Of a stretch of 64,000 nucleotides of DNA, positions 17,028 to 26,347 are shown piece after piece. The notes beneath the pieces are model-generated. The model was given only the letters and a program-made list of their open reading frames with translations. It was not told the DNA's origin and ran no database searches. The DNA is from Dokdonella_A sp966248875 (GTDB taxonomy: Bacteria > Pseudomonadota > Gammaproteobacteria > Xanthomonadales > Rhodanobacteraceae), in the NCBI GenBank assembly GCA_966248875.1, contig CBINBI010000006.1, forward strand, positions 9,205 to 73,204, given 5' to 3'. How positions within the stretch are numbered: position 1 is the first letter of the stretch; each line of letters begins with the position of its first letter. Position numbers and translations under genes: made by a program.

Positions 17028-18461
17028 ATGGTCTTCTCGTCGAACGTCTTCCTGTTTCTGTTCCTGCCGCTGTTTCTGGCGGTGTACTACGCGACGCCGA
17101 ACCGGGCGCGGCTGCGCAACTGGATCGTGCTGATCGGCAGCTACGCGTTCTACGCGTGGTGGCGCATCGATTTTCTGTTTCTGTTCGCGGCGGTCACTGT
17201 CTGGAACTATCTGGTCGGCATGGCGATTGCGCGCAACGGCGTGCGCACCACGCGCTCGCGGCGCTGGCTGGCGCTCGGCGTGACGATGAATCTCCTCACG
17301 CTCGGCTATTTCAAATACGCGAACTTCGGCGTCGACAGCCTCAATGCGATCCTCGGCACGCTCGGCCAGGAGCCGGTGGCATGGACGCACGTGATCCTGC
17401 CGATCGGCATCTCGTTCTACATCTTCGAATCGATCAGTTACATCGCGGACGTCTACCGTGGCGATACCGCGGCGACGCGCCATCCGGTCGATTTTGCGAC
17501 GTTCATCGCGCTGTTCCCGCACCTCATCGCCGGCCCGGTGTTCCGCTACAAGGACCTCGCCGGCCAGTTCGAGCATCGCGAGCACAGCTGGGAAAAATTC
17601 GGCGAAGGCTCGTTGCGCTTCATGCAGGGCTTCATCAAGAAGGTATTCATCGCGGACTCGATCGCGCCCCTCGTGTCGAGCGCCTTCGGGCTTTCGCATC
17701 CGACCACGGCCGACGCGTGGCTCGGCGCGATCGCCTACACGGCACAGCTCTATTTCGACTTCTCGGGCTACAGCGACATGGCGATCGGCCTCGGCCTCAT
17801 GATGGGCTTCCGCTTCGTCGAGAACTTCAACCAGCCCTACATCAGCCAGAGCATCACCGAGTTCTGGCGGCGCTGGCACATGAGCCTGTCGAGCTGGCTG
17901 CGCGACTATCTCTACATCTCGCTGGGCGGCAATCGCCACGGCACGCTGAACACGTACCGCAACCTCTTCCTGACGATGCTGCTAGGCGGGCTCTGGCACG
18001 GCGCCAACTGGACGTTCGCGCTGTGGGGTGCCTGGCACGGGCTCGTGCTCTGCATCGAGCGCGCGCTCGGCGTGAAAGTCACGGGCAAGGAAGGTCCGGC
18101 GCGCTTCCGCCTGCACCGCTGGCTGCTCACGTTTCTCGTCGTCGTGCTCGGGTGGGTGATGTTCCGCTCCGAGAACGTCGGCGCGGCGGTGGCCATGTAC
18201 GCGGCGATGCTCCGCTTCGATGGGGTCGGATTGTCGGATGTCTATGCGAGCGCGATCACCTCGATCGAAGTCGCGACGCTCGCCCTCGCCATTGCCGTCT
18301 CCGCCTTCACGGGCGCGACGAGTCTGCGCCCTGCTCCACGGCCGCCGATATTTGCGCACGGTCATGTCGCGGCGCAGCTCGCCGTCTGGCCGCTGTTCCT
18401 GCTGGCAATCTTCAAGCTCTCGGCGCAGAGCTATTCGCCTTTTCTCTACTTCCAGTTCTAG
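17028..18461 (+). CDS. algI: Alginate O-acetyltransferase, MBOAT membrane protein
   Basis: A 477-residue polytopic protein of the MBOAT family starting FSSNVFLFLFLPLFLAVYY. It passes an acetyl group across the inner membrane for alginate O-acetylation. Conserved histidines His324 and His337 lie in LWHGANWTFALWGAWHG, the family active region; the DFSGYSDMAIG motif is also present. The ATG at 17028 follows GCGAGG; a much longer in-frame extension overlaps algG and is not real. It is followed 6 bases later by algJ. Confidence 0.92.
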   Translation: MVFSSNVFLFLFLPLFLAVYYATPNRARLRNWIVLIGSYAFYAWWRIDFLFLFAAVTVWNYLVGMAIARNGVRTTRSRRWLALGVTMNLLTLGYFKYANFGVDSLNAILGTLGQEPVAWTHVILPIGISFYIFESISYIADVYRGDTAATRHPVDFATFIALFPHLIAGPVFRYKDLAGQFEHREHSWEKFGEGSLRFMQGFIKKVFIADSIAPLVSSAFGLSHPTTADAWLGAIAYTAQLYFDFSGYSDMAIGLGLMMGFRFVENFNQPYISQSITEFWRRWHMSLSSWLRDYLYISLGGNRHGTLNTYRNLFLTMLLGGLWHGANWTFALWGAWHGLVLCIERALGVKVTGKEGPARFRLHRWLLTFLVVVLGWVMFRSENVGAAVAMYAAMLRFDGVGLSDVYASAITSIEVATLALAIAVSAFTGATSLRPAPRPPIFAHGHVAAQLAVWPLFLLAIFKLSAQSYSPFLYFQF

Positions 18462-18467
18462 GCCGCC

Positions 18468-19595
18468 GTGCAACGTACGAAGACCGTCAATGCATTCCTT
18501 TTCGCCCTGCTGGTGCTGATCCTCAGCGGAGCGGCCCTGATGCGCGCGTGGGGTTTCCGGCCAGGCAATGACGACGACGTGCTGCACGGCAGGCTCGCTC
18601 ACGCGTTCGAGTCCCACTACGACGCCGTGTTCCCGGTGCGCAGGCTCGGCGTCTCCCTGTGGGCCGCCCTCGACTACACCTTGTTCAAGGAAGGTCGGCC
18701 TGGGGTGGTGCTCGGCACAGACGGCTGGCTCTACACCGACGAGGAATTCAGGATAGCGGACGGCGCGCAGCGCGAGCTCGAGCGGAATCTCGCGCTGGTC
18801 GAGTGGGTACACAAGGAGCTGGCCCGCCGCAACATCGCGCTGCTCGTCGCCGTCGTTCCAGCCAAGGCGCGCGTGTATCCCGAGCATCTCGGCCGGCGGC
18901 GCCCGCCGCCGCTGCACCGCGACCTGTATGCGCACGTCCAGGCGGCGCTCCAGGCCGACGGCATCGCGAGCGTGGATCTGCTGACGCCGCTCGCGGCCGG
19001 CAAGTCGAACGAGCCGACGTATCTTCGCACCGACACGCACTGGACGCCATACGGTGCCGGACTCGCCGCCGACGCCATCGCGGATGCGGCGCGGGCGTTC
19101 CGAGTCGATGCGCACGCGCGCTTCCGCACGCTGGCCGAAGGCGAGCGCGAACACCGCGGCGACCTCTTCAACTTTCTGCCGCTCGATCCGTATTTCGCGT
19201 TCCTGCTGCCGCCGCCGGATCGAGTCGAGCAGGTGCGCACGGAAGCGGTGTCGGATACCGGAGCCGGTCTCTTCGGTGAAGCAGTCGCCGCTCCGGCCGC
19301 GCTGGTCGGCACCAGCTACAGCGCCGAGCTGCAATGGAATTTCGCCGGCGCGCTGAAACAGGCGCTGCACGCCGACGTCATGAACTACGCGAGGGACGGC
19401 GTCGGGCCCTTCGAGCCGATGTTCGGCTATCTCGAAGGCGACGATCTGCACGCGTCTCCGCCGCGGCTCGTGATCTGGGAAGTGCCGGAGCGCTATCTGC
19501 TGGTCCACCAGAACCTCGACGCCTATCACCTTCCCGCCGACGTCTTCCTCGCGCAGGCCGGCCGTACCGAGCAGGAGGGCCATTCGAACCCCTAG
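18468..19595 (+). CDS. algJ: Alginate O-acetylation protein AlgJ (SGNH-like)
   Basis: A 375-residue protein anchored by an uncleaved N-terminal signal, with a periplasmic SGNH-hydrolase-like domain. The Asp189-x-His191 pair in RTDTHW and Ser283 in GTSYS correspond to the catalytic triad shown for Pseudomonas AlgJ (Asp190, His192, Ser288). It acts between AlgI and AlgX in acetyl transfer. Starts with GTG. Confidence 0.9.
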   Translation: MQRTKTVNAFLFALLVLILSGAALMRAWGFRPGNDDDVLHGRLAHAFESHYDAVFPVRRLGVSLWAALDYTLFKEGRPGVVLGTDGWLYTDEEFRIADGAQRELERNLALVEWVHKELARRNIALLVAVVPAKARVYPEHLGRRRPPPLHRDLYAHVQAALQADGIASVDLLTPLAAGKSNEPTYLRTDTHWTPYGAGLAADAIADAARAFRVDAHARFRTLAEGEREHRGDLFNFLPLDPYFAFLLPPPDRVEQVRTEAVSDTGAGLFGEAVAAPAALVGTSYSAELQWNFAGALKQALHADVMNYARDGVGPFEPMFGYLEGDDLHASPPRLVIWEVPERYLLVHQNLDAYHLPADVFLAQAGRTEQEGHSNP

Positions 19596-19621
19596 TTCGT
19601 CCCACCCAAGGAGAAGCCATC

Positions 19622-20266
19622 ATGAGATCGTTCATCCACCAACGCACTTCTCGCACGCGCTTCCTGATCTGCGCGCTTCTGGCATTCGTTCTCGCCGGAA
19701 TCGCCGTCTCGGCTACGGCCGGGCTCTACCCGCCCGCCGCGCCGCCGGGCTCGGCCTTCGTACGCGTCTTCAACGGCACGACGCAACCGAAGATCAGCGC
19801 GCAGATCGGCGACAAGAACATCGGCGACACCGCAGCCCTTGAAGCAAGCCCGTACATCTTCCTCGCGCCCGGCACGTATCCCGCGAAGATCGGCAGCGCG
19901 TCTTCGAACCTGCCGCTGCAAGGATCAAAGTGCTACACCGCCGCGCTCGAGCAGAGCGGCGTGCACCTCTTCGAGCAGGACTGCTTCAACAGCCAGCTCA
20001 AGGCGCTGGTCTCGATGTTCAATCTCGTCGACGGCACCACGCTCAGCCTGAAGACCGCCGACGGCAGCCAGGCCGTCGTCGAGAACGTCGCGGCGAACGC
20101 GAGCGGCCATCGCGAGGTCAACCCGGTCAAGGCCAGCCTCGCGGTCTACAACGGCTCGACCAAGCTGGCCGACGCCAAGCCGGTGACGCTCGAGCGCGGC
20201 AAGACCTTCAGCCTGTTCGTGACCGGCAGCGCGAGCCAGCCTGTGCTGATCTGGTCGGTGAATTGA
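19622..20266 (+). CDS. algF: Alginate O-acetylation accessory protein AlgF
   Basis: A 214-residue periplasmic protein (Pseudomonas AlgF is 216) with signal peptide ending SATA-GLYPPAAPPGSAFVRVFN. It has two beta-rich halves of similar plan (VRVFNG near the start and LAVYNG near residue 175). AlgF is needed for acetylation and is thought to bridge AlgJ and AlgX. AAGGAG lies 7 bases before the ATG at 19622; upstream in-frame coding overlaps algJ and is discarded. Confidence 0.9.
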   Translation: MRSFIHQRTSRTRFLICALLAFVLAGIAVSATAGLYPPAAPPGSAFVRVFNGTTQPKISAQIGDKNIGDTAALEASPYIFLAPGTYPAKIGSASSNLPLQGSKCYTAALEQSGVHLFEQDCFNSQLKALVSMFNLVDGTTLSLKTADGSQAVVENVAANASGHREVNPVKASLAVYNGSTKLADAKPVTLERGKTFSLFVTGSASQPVLIWSVN

Positions 20267-20274
20267 GGCGGACG

Positions 20275-22029
20275 ATGCGGTGCCTGATCGTCGCCGCCTG
20301 CATTGCCGTGACCGGCGCTCCATTGATGTCGGCTGCGGCACCGGCTGCGAACGCAGCGAAGCCGGCGTCGGCGAAGGCCGCCACGCCGGCCGCGCCGAAG
20401 TATGCGATCGAGCGCTGCTGCGCGCTCTGCCCGCGCGCGGCCGAGTCCTCGGCGTACGCGGGCTCTCAGTACCTCAGCGATTTCCGCGTGCTGGTCGACG
20501 GGCGTGACGGCTGGCTGTTCCGTACGGGGATGGATCTCGCGACGACATTCGATATCACCGATCAGAGCCTGCGCGGGCTCAGGCGCCTTGCCGATGCGCT
20601 CCGCCGGCGCGGCACCGAGCTGGTGCTCGTCTATCAGCCGCCGCGCGGTCTGATGGATGTGGACAAGCTCGAGCCCGAGCAGCGCCGCGCCTACGACTTC
20701 GATGCCGCACGGCGCAACTACGCAGCCGCGCTCGAGCGGCTGCGCACCGGCGCCGGCGTCGTCGTCGCTCCGCTCGACACGCTGGTGGACGAAAACAAGG
20801 GCTACGAATATTTCTTCAGACGCGATCATCACTGGACGCCGGCCGGCGCCGAGCAGAGCGCGAAGGTCGTGGCCGAGACCGTGCAGAAGCTGCCGGCTTT
20901 CGCATCGATCCCGCGTCACCAGTTCGAGACGCACAAGGTCGGCGTGCTGGCCAAGCCCGGCACTCTGCAGAAGATCGCCGAGCAGCTCTGCGGCGGCGGC
21001 TACTCGCTGCAGTACGTGCCGATGTACGCCACCGAAGCGGCCGGCAGCGGCGATGCCGGCGGTGGTCTGCTCGGCGAAGCCGCGCAGCCCCAGATCACGC
21101 TCGTCGGCACCAGCAACAGCGACTCCAAGGGCGGCTACAACTTCGGCGGCTATCTCCAGCAGTACCTCGGCGCCGACATCGTCAATGTCGCGCTGAGCGG
21201 CGGCGCGTTCGAGGGCTCGCTGATCCATTACCTCATGAGCAAGGAATTCCAGGAGCATCCGCCCAGGATCCTGATCTGGGAAATGCCGTACCAGAACTAT
21301 CCGGGCCCGGACAAGAATCCGTTCAAGATCTTCCGCCAGGCCGTGCCGCTGGTCGACGACGGCTGCAAGGACAAGCCGGCGCTGCTGTCGAACACGATCA
21401 CCGTGCACGCCGGCAGCAACGAGCTGCTGTTCAATGGCGGCGGCCGGATCCTGCCGCTGGTCGGGCGCAGCGCGCAGCTCGATTTCCAGTTCAGCGATCC
21501 GACTGTCAAGGACATGCACGCCGAGCTCTGGTACTTCAACGGCCTGCGCGAATCGCTGAAGCTGCACTTCAACCAGTACGTGGACAACGGCGGACGCTTC
21601 GTTGCGGAACTGCGCACCGACCGGCCGGACTACGCCGCGGCGACCTTGATGGGCGCGACGCTGGAAATCGATCCGCTCTACACCGTGTCCGCGACCGTGA
21701 CGCCGGTTCCGCCCGCGACGGCGACGCCGACGGGCAGCGTGTCGATCAGCAACGGCGAGTCCTCGTGCTCGTTCACGCTGCCGGCGACGAGCTGCAACCT
21801 TGCCGGGCCCGCGCCCTCGCCCGCCGCGCTGGTCGCGACCTACAGCGGCGACGTCAACTATGCCTATGCGACCTCGCGCGGGGCGTCCGGCAACGGCCCC
21901 GCCGCAGCGGCGCACGTGACCATCGACGACGTGAAGCCGGCGGGCAACGGCGCTGCCGCAAAGCCGATGACCGTCACCGCGCAGCTCTGTTCGCGCGGGA
22001 GCGGCTCCAGCGTCGCGGTGCAGCGCTGA
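20275..22029 (+). CDS. algX: Alginate O-acetyltransferase AlgX with extra C-terminal Ig-like domain
   Basis: A 584-residue periplasmic enzyme that O-acetylates mannuronate. The SGNH-like domain has CCALCP near residue 44, Asp184-x-His186 in RRDHHW, and Ser280 in GTSNSDS, corresponding to Asp174, His176 and Ser269 of Pseudomonas AlgX; then comes the carbohydrate-binding module (to about residue 474). Pseudomonas AlgX ends at 474 residues. Here about 110 residues follow: a Thr/Pro hinge (VTPVPPATATPTGSV), then an Ig-like repeat of the bacterial Big_3 type with TLPATSCNL and VATYSGDVNYA. This domain could bind polymer or a partner. The ATG at 20275 follows algF by 8 bases. Confidence 0.88.
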   Translation: MRCLIVAACIAVTGAPLMSAAAPAANAAKPASAKAATPAAPKYAIERCCALCPRAAESSAYAGSQYLSDFRVLVDGRDGWLFRTGMDLATTFDITDQSLRGLRRLADALRRRGTELVLVYQPPRGLMDVDKLEPEQRRAYDFDAARRNYAAALERLRTGAGVVVAPLDTLVDENKGYEYFFRRDHHWTPAGAEQSAKVVAETVQKLPAFASIPRHQFETHKVGVLAKPGTLQKIAEQLCGGGYSLQYVPMYATEAAGSGDAGGGLLGEAAQPQITLVGTSNSDSKGGYNFGGYLQQYLGADIVNVALSGGAFEGSLIHYLMSKEFQEHPPRILIWEMPYQNYPGPDKNPFKIFRQAVPLVDDGCKDKPALLSNTITVHAGSNELLFNGGGRILPLVGRSAQLDFQFSDPTVKDMHAELWYFNGLRESLKLHFNQYVDNGGRFVAELRTDRPDYAAATLMGATLEIDPLYTVSATVTPVPPATATPTGSVSISNGESSCSFTLPATSCNLAGPAPSPAALVATYSGDVNYAYATSRGASGNGPAAAAHVTIDDVKPAGNGAAAKPMTVTAQLCSRGSGSSVAVQR

Positions 22030-22060
22030 AACGGACGGCGCGCCGGCATCGAGGTGAATC

Positions 22061-23164
22061 ATGACGCTCCCGACCAAGTCCCAACTCGCACTCCGGTTCC
22101 TGACGGCAGTCATCCTGCTGTCGCCGCTGGCCTGCGCCGCCGCGGAGGCGCTGGTGCCGCCATCGGGCTACATGCGGCCGGTGAACTACAAGAAAAGCAG
22201 GTTCGAATGTCCCGCGATGCCGTCGCCGTTCAGCGGCAAGCTCGAATTTCCCAGCAAGTATGAAGGCTCGGGCAAGGCGCGCAATGTGGTCAATGAGGCG
22301 GCAAACGCACGCTACAAGTCGATGACGCAGCCGATGACCGACATGGAAAAAGGCGTCGTCAAGAGCATCGACAAGTACATGAGCGCCGGCAATCCCGTCG
22401 CGCTGAAGTGCGCGGTCGACTGGTATGCCGGCTGGGCGACCGCGAACGCGCTGCTCGGCGATGCGGCGAACCACACCGGGCGCTCGCTGCGCAAGTGGAC
22501 GCTGGGTACCCTGAGCAGTACATATCTCAAACTCGAGTTCTCGGCGTCGAAGCCGCTGGCGCAGTATCCCGCTCAGGCGCAGACGATCCAGGACTGGCTC
22601 GGCAAGGTCGCGGACCGCGTCGTCGCCGAATGGCCCGAGACCGACCCGGTCGAGAAGATCAACAACCACTATTACTGGGCGGCGTGGAGCGTCATGGCGA
22701 CCAGCGTCGTGACGAACCGGCGCGATCTCTTCGACTGGTCGACGCGCATGTACGGCATCTTCGCGCGCCAGGTGGATGCGGAAGGCTATCTGCCGAACGA
22801 GCTCGCGCGCGAGACGCGAGCGCTCGGCTACAACAACTATGCGATCACGCCCGTCGCGATGATGGCGGCGTTCGGCAAGGCAAACGGTGTCGATCTTGCG
22901 GCCGAGGGCGACGGCGCGCTGAAACGGGCCGTCGAGCGCACGCTGACCGGCGTCGCCGATCCGCGCGTGTTCGAGGCGAAGACCGGCAAGGAGCAGGATC
23001 TCGAAGGCTTCGACAATCAGGACTCGAAGCTGGCGTGGCTGGAGCCTTACTGCTGGACGGTCGGCTGCAGCGGCGCGATCGCCGAGAAAGCCGCGTCGCT
23101 GCGGCCGATGAAGAACCGTCGCCTGGGCGGGAATCTCACGGTGCCGTTCGGCATACGTGAGTAA
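22061..23164 (+). CDS. algL: Periplasmic alginate lyase, polysaccharide lyase family 5
   Basis: A 367-residue poly(beta-D-mannuronate) lyase with a signal peptide (cleavage near CAAA-EA). The PL5 signature NNHYYWAAWSVMA places the catalytic His at 203, matching His202 of the Pseudomonas enzyme; conserved Trp/Tyr/Arg residues of the tunnel follow. It clears stray alginate from the periplasm and keeps the export complex working. It is the last gene of the locus, behind GAGGTG. No clear terminator lies in the 90 bases before the convergent gene. Confidence 0.92.
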   Translation: MTLPTKSQLALRFLTAVILLSPLACAAAEALVPPSGYMRPVNYKKSRFECPAMPSPFSGKLEFPSKYEGSGKARNVVNEAANARYKSMTQPMTDMEKGVVKSIDKYMSAGNPVALKCAVDWYAGWATANALLGDAANHTGRSLRKWTLGTLSSTYLKLEFSASKPLAQYPAQAQTIQDWLGKVADRVVAEWPETDPVEKINNHYYWAAWSVMATSVVTNRRDLFDWSTRMYGIFARQVDAEGYLPNELARETRALGYNNYAITPVAMMAAFGKANGVDLAAEGDGALKRAVERTLTGVADPRVFEAKTGKEQDLEGFDNQDSKLAWLEPYCWTVGCSGAIAEKAASLRPMKNRRLGGNLTVPFGIRE

Positions 23165-23254
23165 CGAAGCTCCGGAGCGCTCGCGGCCGCGACACGAGGT
23201 TCTCGCTCGCGAATCTCCAGCAAGCAACGACGTCATTCCGGCGCGGACAGCCTC

Positions 23255-25054
23255 CTATTTCCTGCGCGTTGCCGACGAAGCCGCCGCAATCGGCACGTAG
23301 AGCGCGCTCGGGTGCGAGGCGTCGTGATAAAGCGTCACCGTCACCGTGCGCGCGTCCTTGCCGGATTCGTTCGCGACCACTCCGCCGCTGTTGTAGTTCT
23401 TCTGGCTGTACATCGAGTTGAGCGGCGCGAGCACGAGGCGCAGCCGGCTGCCTTTGGCGATGCGGCGCGCGGTGAAGCTGAAGTGGTCGAAGTCATAGCG
23501 CTCTACGGCGCCGGGCTTGACGAGCTCGGCCTCACGCAGGCTCTTGCGGTAGCGTGCGCGCATCATGTCGTCGGTGAGCGCGATGCTGGTGCCGTCGGGC
23601 TTGATCTCGTAGACGCCGACGGCGAAGTCGGTGTCCGGCTGGTCGATCGATATCCAGGCCGAGAGCTTGAAGAAGCCGGCGACATCGATGTCCTTCGCGA
23701 GCGGCGCCGTGTGATAGACGAGCACCTTGCCGACGGAACTGAAGAGCCATCGCTGGTCGGTGAGCCCGTTCGGAACCTCGACCGTCTCCCATGTCGCCGG
23801 CGAGGTGTCGAGGGGATCGTAGACGTAGCGATCCGGCCTGCCGCTGCCGGGCCTGGACGGATCGAGACTGCCGGACGCGAACACGTCGTTGGCTCGGCTG
23901 GCGACGGAATCGAGATACCAGGCTTCGCTCTTCGCGGTCACGGCATCGAGCGTCGGCGCGTACCGCCACGCTTCCTCGCCGACCACGTAGAACGCCACTT
24001 TGTCCTTGAGAAACTCCGGCTTCGGCCCGTCCTTCATCGTCCAGTCGTACCAGGCCTTGTGCAGCGCGTTCATGTCGATCAGCGAGGCCTCGCCGAACTT
24101 GAGCCCGGCGACCTCGACCTGCGGCGTGCGCGTGCCCGGATGATCCCAGGGGCCGATGATGAGGTAATGCCGGTCCGTGCCCGCCGCGGACGCGTAGCGC
24201 ATGTACTCGCGATAGAACGCGAGCGCGCCGGGTTGATCGCCGTCGTAATGGCCGGTGATGGTCAGGATCGGCAGATCGAGCCTGGCGTACTGCTCCTTCG
24301 TCGGGCTGTAGCTGTCCCAGTAGTCGTCCTGCGCAGGGTGTGCGAGCCAGGTGTGGAAGATCGGCGACGGGTTGCCGATGTACTTGTCGAGCTCGGCGAA
24401 CGGCGCGTGCGCCTCGTAGAGCCGCTTGAAGTGCGCGCTCCAGAAGCTGCCGTCGCCGAAGATCTTGTCCTGCCCGGCCTTGCCGCTGACGTAGGTCAGC
24501 CACTGCATATCGTACGGATAGAAGATGTTGTTGCGCATCGGATAGTCGACGCCGGGCTTGGGCGAGGCGACCGGCACGATCGTGGCGAGGTGCGGCGGAA
24601 ATTCCTTGGCCGTCGCCCACTGGTCGTAGCCCGCGTACGAGCCGCCCCACATCGTCACCTTGCCATTGCAATACGGCTGCGCGGCCAGCCACTCGACGAC
24701 ATCGTGGCCGTCCTTCGCCTCCTGCAGCAGTGGCGTGAATTCGCCTTCGGAGTTGCCGCGGCCGCGCACGTCGACGGTGAGGAACACGTAGCCATGGCCC
24801 GCGAAGTACATGCCGCGATCGTGATAGCTCTGCGAGATGTACGGCGTCAGCGTGAACACGCACGGCAGCGGCTCCTTCTGATCCAGCGGACGGTAGACAG
24901 TCGCGTTGAGCTTGACGCCGTCGCGCATCGGAATTTTCGCTCCCCACTGGAACTGCACCGGATCGGCCGGGGCCCTGCCCTCATTTCCGGCGGCGAGCGC
25001 GACGGAGCTTCCCAAGGCGAGCAGATAACCGAGGACGAGAAAGCGGTAGCGCAT
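23255..25054 (-). CDS. Exported CocE/NonD family hydrolase (X-Pro dipeptidyl-peptidase-like)
   Basis: A 599-residue alpha/beta hydrolase with a Sec signal peptide (ending ALA-AG). The nucleophile Ser139 is in GGSYAG, the acid is in TGHYDGD and the His in GPWDHPG; an X-Pro dipeptidyl-peptidase C-terminal jelly-roll follows. The family includes X-Pro peptidases, alpha-amino-acid ester hydrolases, glutaryl acylases and cocaine esterase, so the substrate is open. Its D-amino-acid neighbours on the same strand (dadA-like gene 23 bases upstream) favour a peptide or N-acyl amino acid substrate; that is inference. Confidence 0.8.
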   Translation of the reverse strand: MRYRFLVLGYLLALGSSVALAAGNEGRAPADPVQFQWGAKIPMRDGVKLNATVYRPLDQKEPLPCVFTLTPYISQSYHDRGMYFAGHGYVFLTVDVRGRGNSEGEFTPLLQEAKDGHDVVEWLAAQPYCNGKVTMWGGSYAGYDQWATAKEFPPHLATIVPVASPKPGVDYPMRNNIFYPYDMQWLTYVSGKAGQDKIFGDGSFWSAHFKRLYEAHAPFAELDKYIGNPSPIFHTWLAHPAQDDYWDSYSPTKEQYARLDLPILTITGHYDGDQPGALAFYREYMRYASAAGTDRHYLIIGPWDHPGTRTPQVEVAGLKFGEASLIDMNALHKAWYDWTMKDGPKPEFLKDKVAFYVVGEEAWRYAPTLDAVTAKSEAWYLDSVASRANDVFASGSLDPSRPGSGRPDRYVYDPLDTSPATWETVEVPNGLTDQRWLFSSVGKVLVYHTAPLAKDIDVAGFFKLSAWISIDQPDTDFAVGVYEIKPDGTSIALTDDMMRARYRKSLREAELVKPGAVERYDFDHFSFTARRIAKGSRLRLVLAPLNSMYSQKNYNSGGVVANESGKDARTVTVTLYHDASHPSALYVPIAAASSATRRK

Positions 25055-25077
25055 GAATTCCCCAACAGGCTGTACAT

Positions 25078-26334
25078 TCAGGCAAAGCGTGTGACGCTGT
25101 ACGGCGCGATATCGAGCGACGGCGGCTTCCCGGAAACGACTTCGCTGACCAGAAGGCCGGTGACCGCGGACATGCTGACACCGAGCATGCCGTGTCCCGT
25201 CGCCAGCACCAGATTCTCCACGCCCGGCGCGCGGCCGAGCATGGGCAGATCGTCAGGGGTCATCGGGCGCCAGCCGTACCACTCCTCGACGATCCGCGGT
25301 CCTTCGGGCTCGCGAAGGTATTCCGCAGCGCCGCGCCGGAGCGCGTCGAGCCGCGTGCGGTTCAGCGAGGTGTCGTAGCCCGCGAACTCCATCGTGCTGC
25401 CGAGGCGGTAGCCGGAGCTCCACGCCGTCACGCAGACGCTGCGCTCCTTCAGCACCAGGGGGATGCGCGGGCAGATCTCTGGGCGTGCGTACGTGATCGA
25501 ATAGCCCTTGCCGGGCTGGATCGGCACGCGAAGGCCGAGCTGGCGGGCGAGATCGGGCGTCCACGCGCCGAGCGCGAGCACGATCTCGCGCCCTGCAAAG
25601 TCGCCGCGGCCGGTGGCGACGCGCACGATGCGCGAACGCTCGCGCACGATCGCGTGCACATGCGTGTCCTCCTCGATCATCCCACCTTTCGCGCGCACCA
25701 GTCGTGCCAGCTCGGCGACGTAGCGGTCCGGCCTGAGATGCGCATCCTCGGGATTGAAATATGCGCCGACGACGCCGGGCTTCAGCGCAGGCTCCAGCGC
25801 CTCGGCGCGCGCGCCGTCGAGCGTCTCGATCGGCAGGCCGGCCTCGCCGAGCGCGCGCGGCAGCCAGCTCGAATGTTCGAATTCTGCGGCGTCGCGAAAC
25901 ACGTACAGCGTTCCGCTCGTTTCGAACTCGCAGTTGAGCGACTCCCGCCGCACCAGCTCCTCGATCAGCCGCCGCGAATGCCGCAGCAACGGCGCCTTGG
26001 CCAGGGTCGCCGCGCGGAAATCGTGCCAGTTGCAGCGCCGCGCGAAACCGAACAGCCAGCGCCAGAGTGCGAGGTCGCGTCGCGGCGCGATGCGCAGCGG
26101 CGCATCCGGCGTCGCGAGCGCACGCAGCGCGACGCCGATCATGCCGGGCATGGCGAGTGGCGTCGCATGGCTCGGCGTCAGCGTGCCGCAGTTGCCGTGC
26201 GAGCTGCCGCAGCCGGCCGTGCCCTGCTCCAGGACGATCACCGCGCGGCCGGCCTGGAGCAGGTAATACGCGCAGGAAAGCCCGATCACGCCGCCGCCGA
26301 GAATCAGCACGTCGTTGTCGCGCGGTGCGCTCAT
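25078..26334 (-). CDS. dadA: D-amino-acid dehydrogenase-like FAD oxidoreductase
   Basis: A 418-residue flavoprotein of the DAO family. The FAD-binding GGGVIGLSCAYYL lies at about residues 13-25 and the C-terminal ATGHGMLGVSMS closes the flavin site. D-amino-acid dehydrogenases oxidise D-amino acids to keto acids and pass electrons to the quinone pool. It lies 13 bases downstream of a deacylase that would release D-amino acids and just upstream of the CocE-like hydrolase, giving a coherent operon. Other members of the family (sarcosine or hydroxyproline oxidase type) cannot be excluded. Confidence 0.75.
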   Translation of the reverse strand: MSAPRDNDVLILGGGVIGLSCAYYLLQAGRAVIVLEQGTAGCGSSHGNCGTLTPSHATPLAMPGMIGVALRALATPDAPLRIAPRRDLALWRWLFGFARRCNWHDFRAATLAKAPLLRHSRRLIEELVRRESLNCEFETSGTLYVFRDAAEFEHSSWLPRALGEAGLPIETLDGARAEALEPALKPGVVGAYFNPEDAHLRPDRYVAELARLVRAKGGMIEEDTHVHAIVRERSRIVRVATGRGDFAGREIVLALGAWTPDLARQLGLRVPIQPGKGYSITYARPEICPRIPLVLKERSVCVTAWSSGYRLGSTMEFAGYDTSLNRTRLDALRRGAAEYLREPEGPRIVEEWYGWRPMTPDDLPMLGRAPGVENLVLATGHGMLGVSMSAVTGLLVSEVVSGKPPSLDIAPYSVTRFA

Positions 26335-26347
26335 CGGCGACGCCCGT

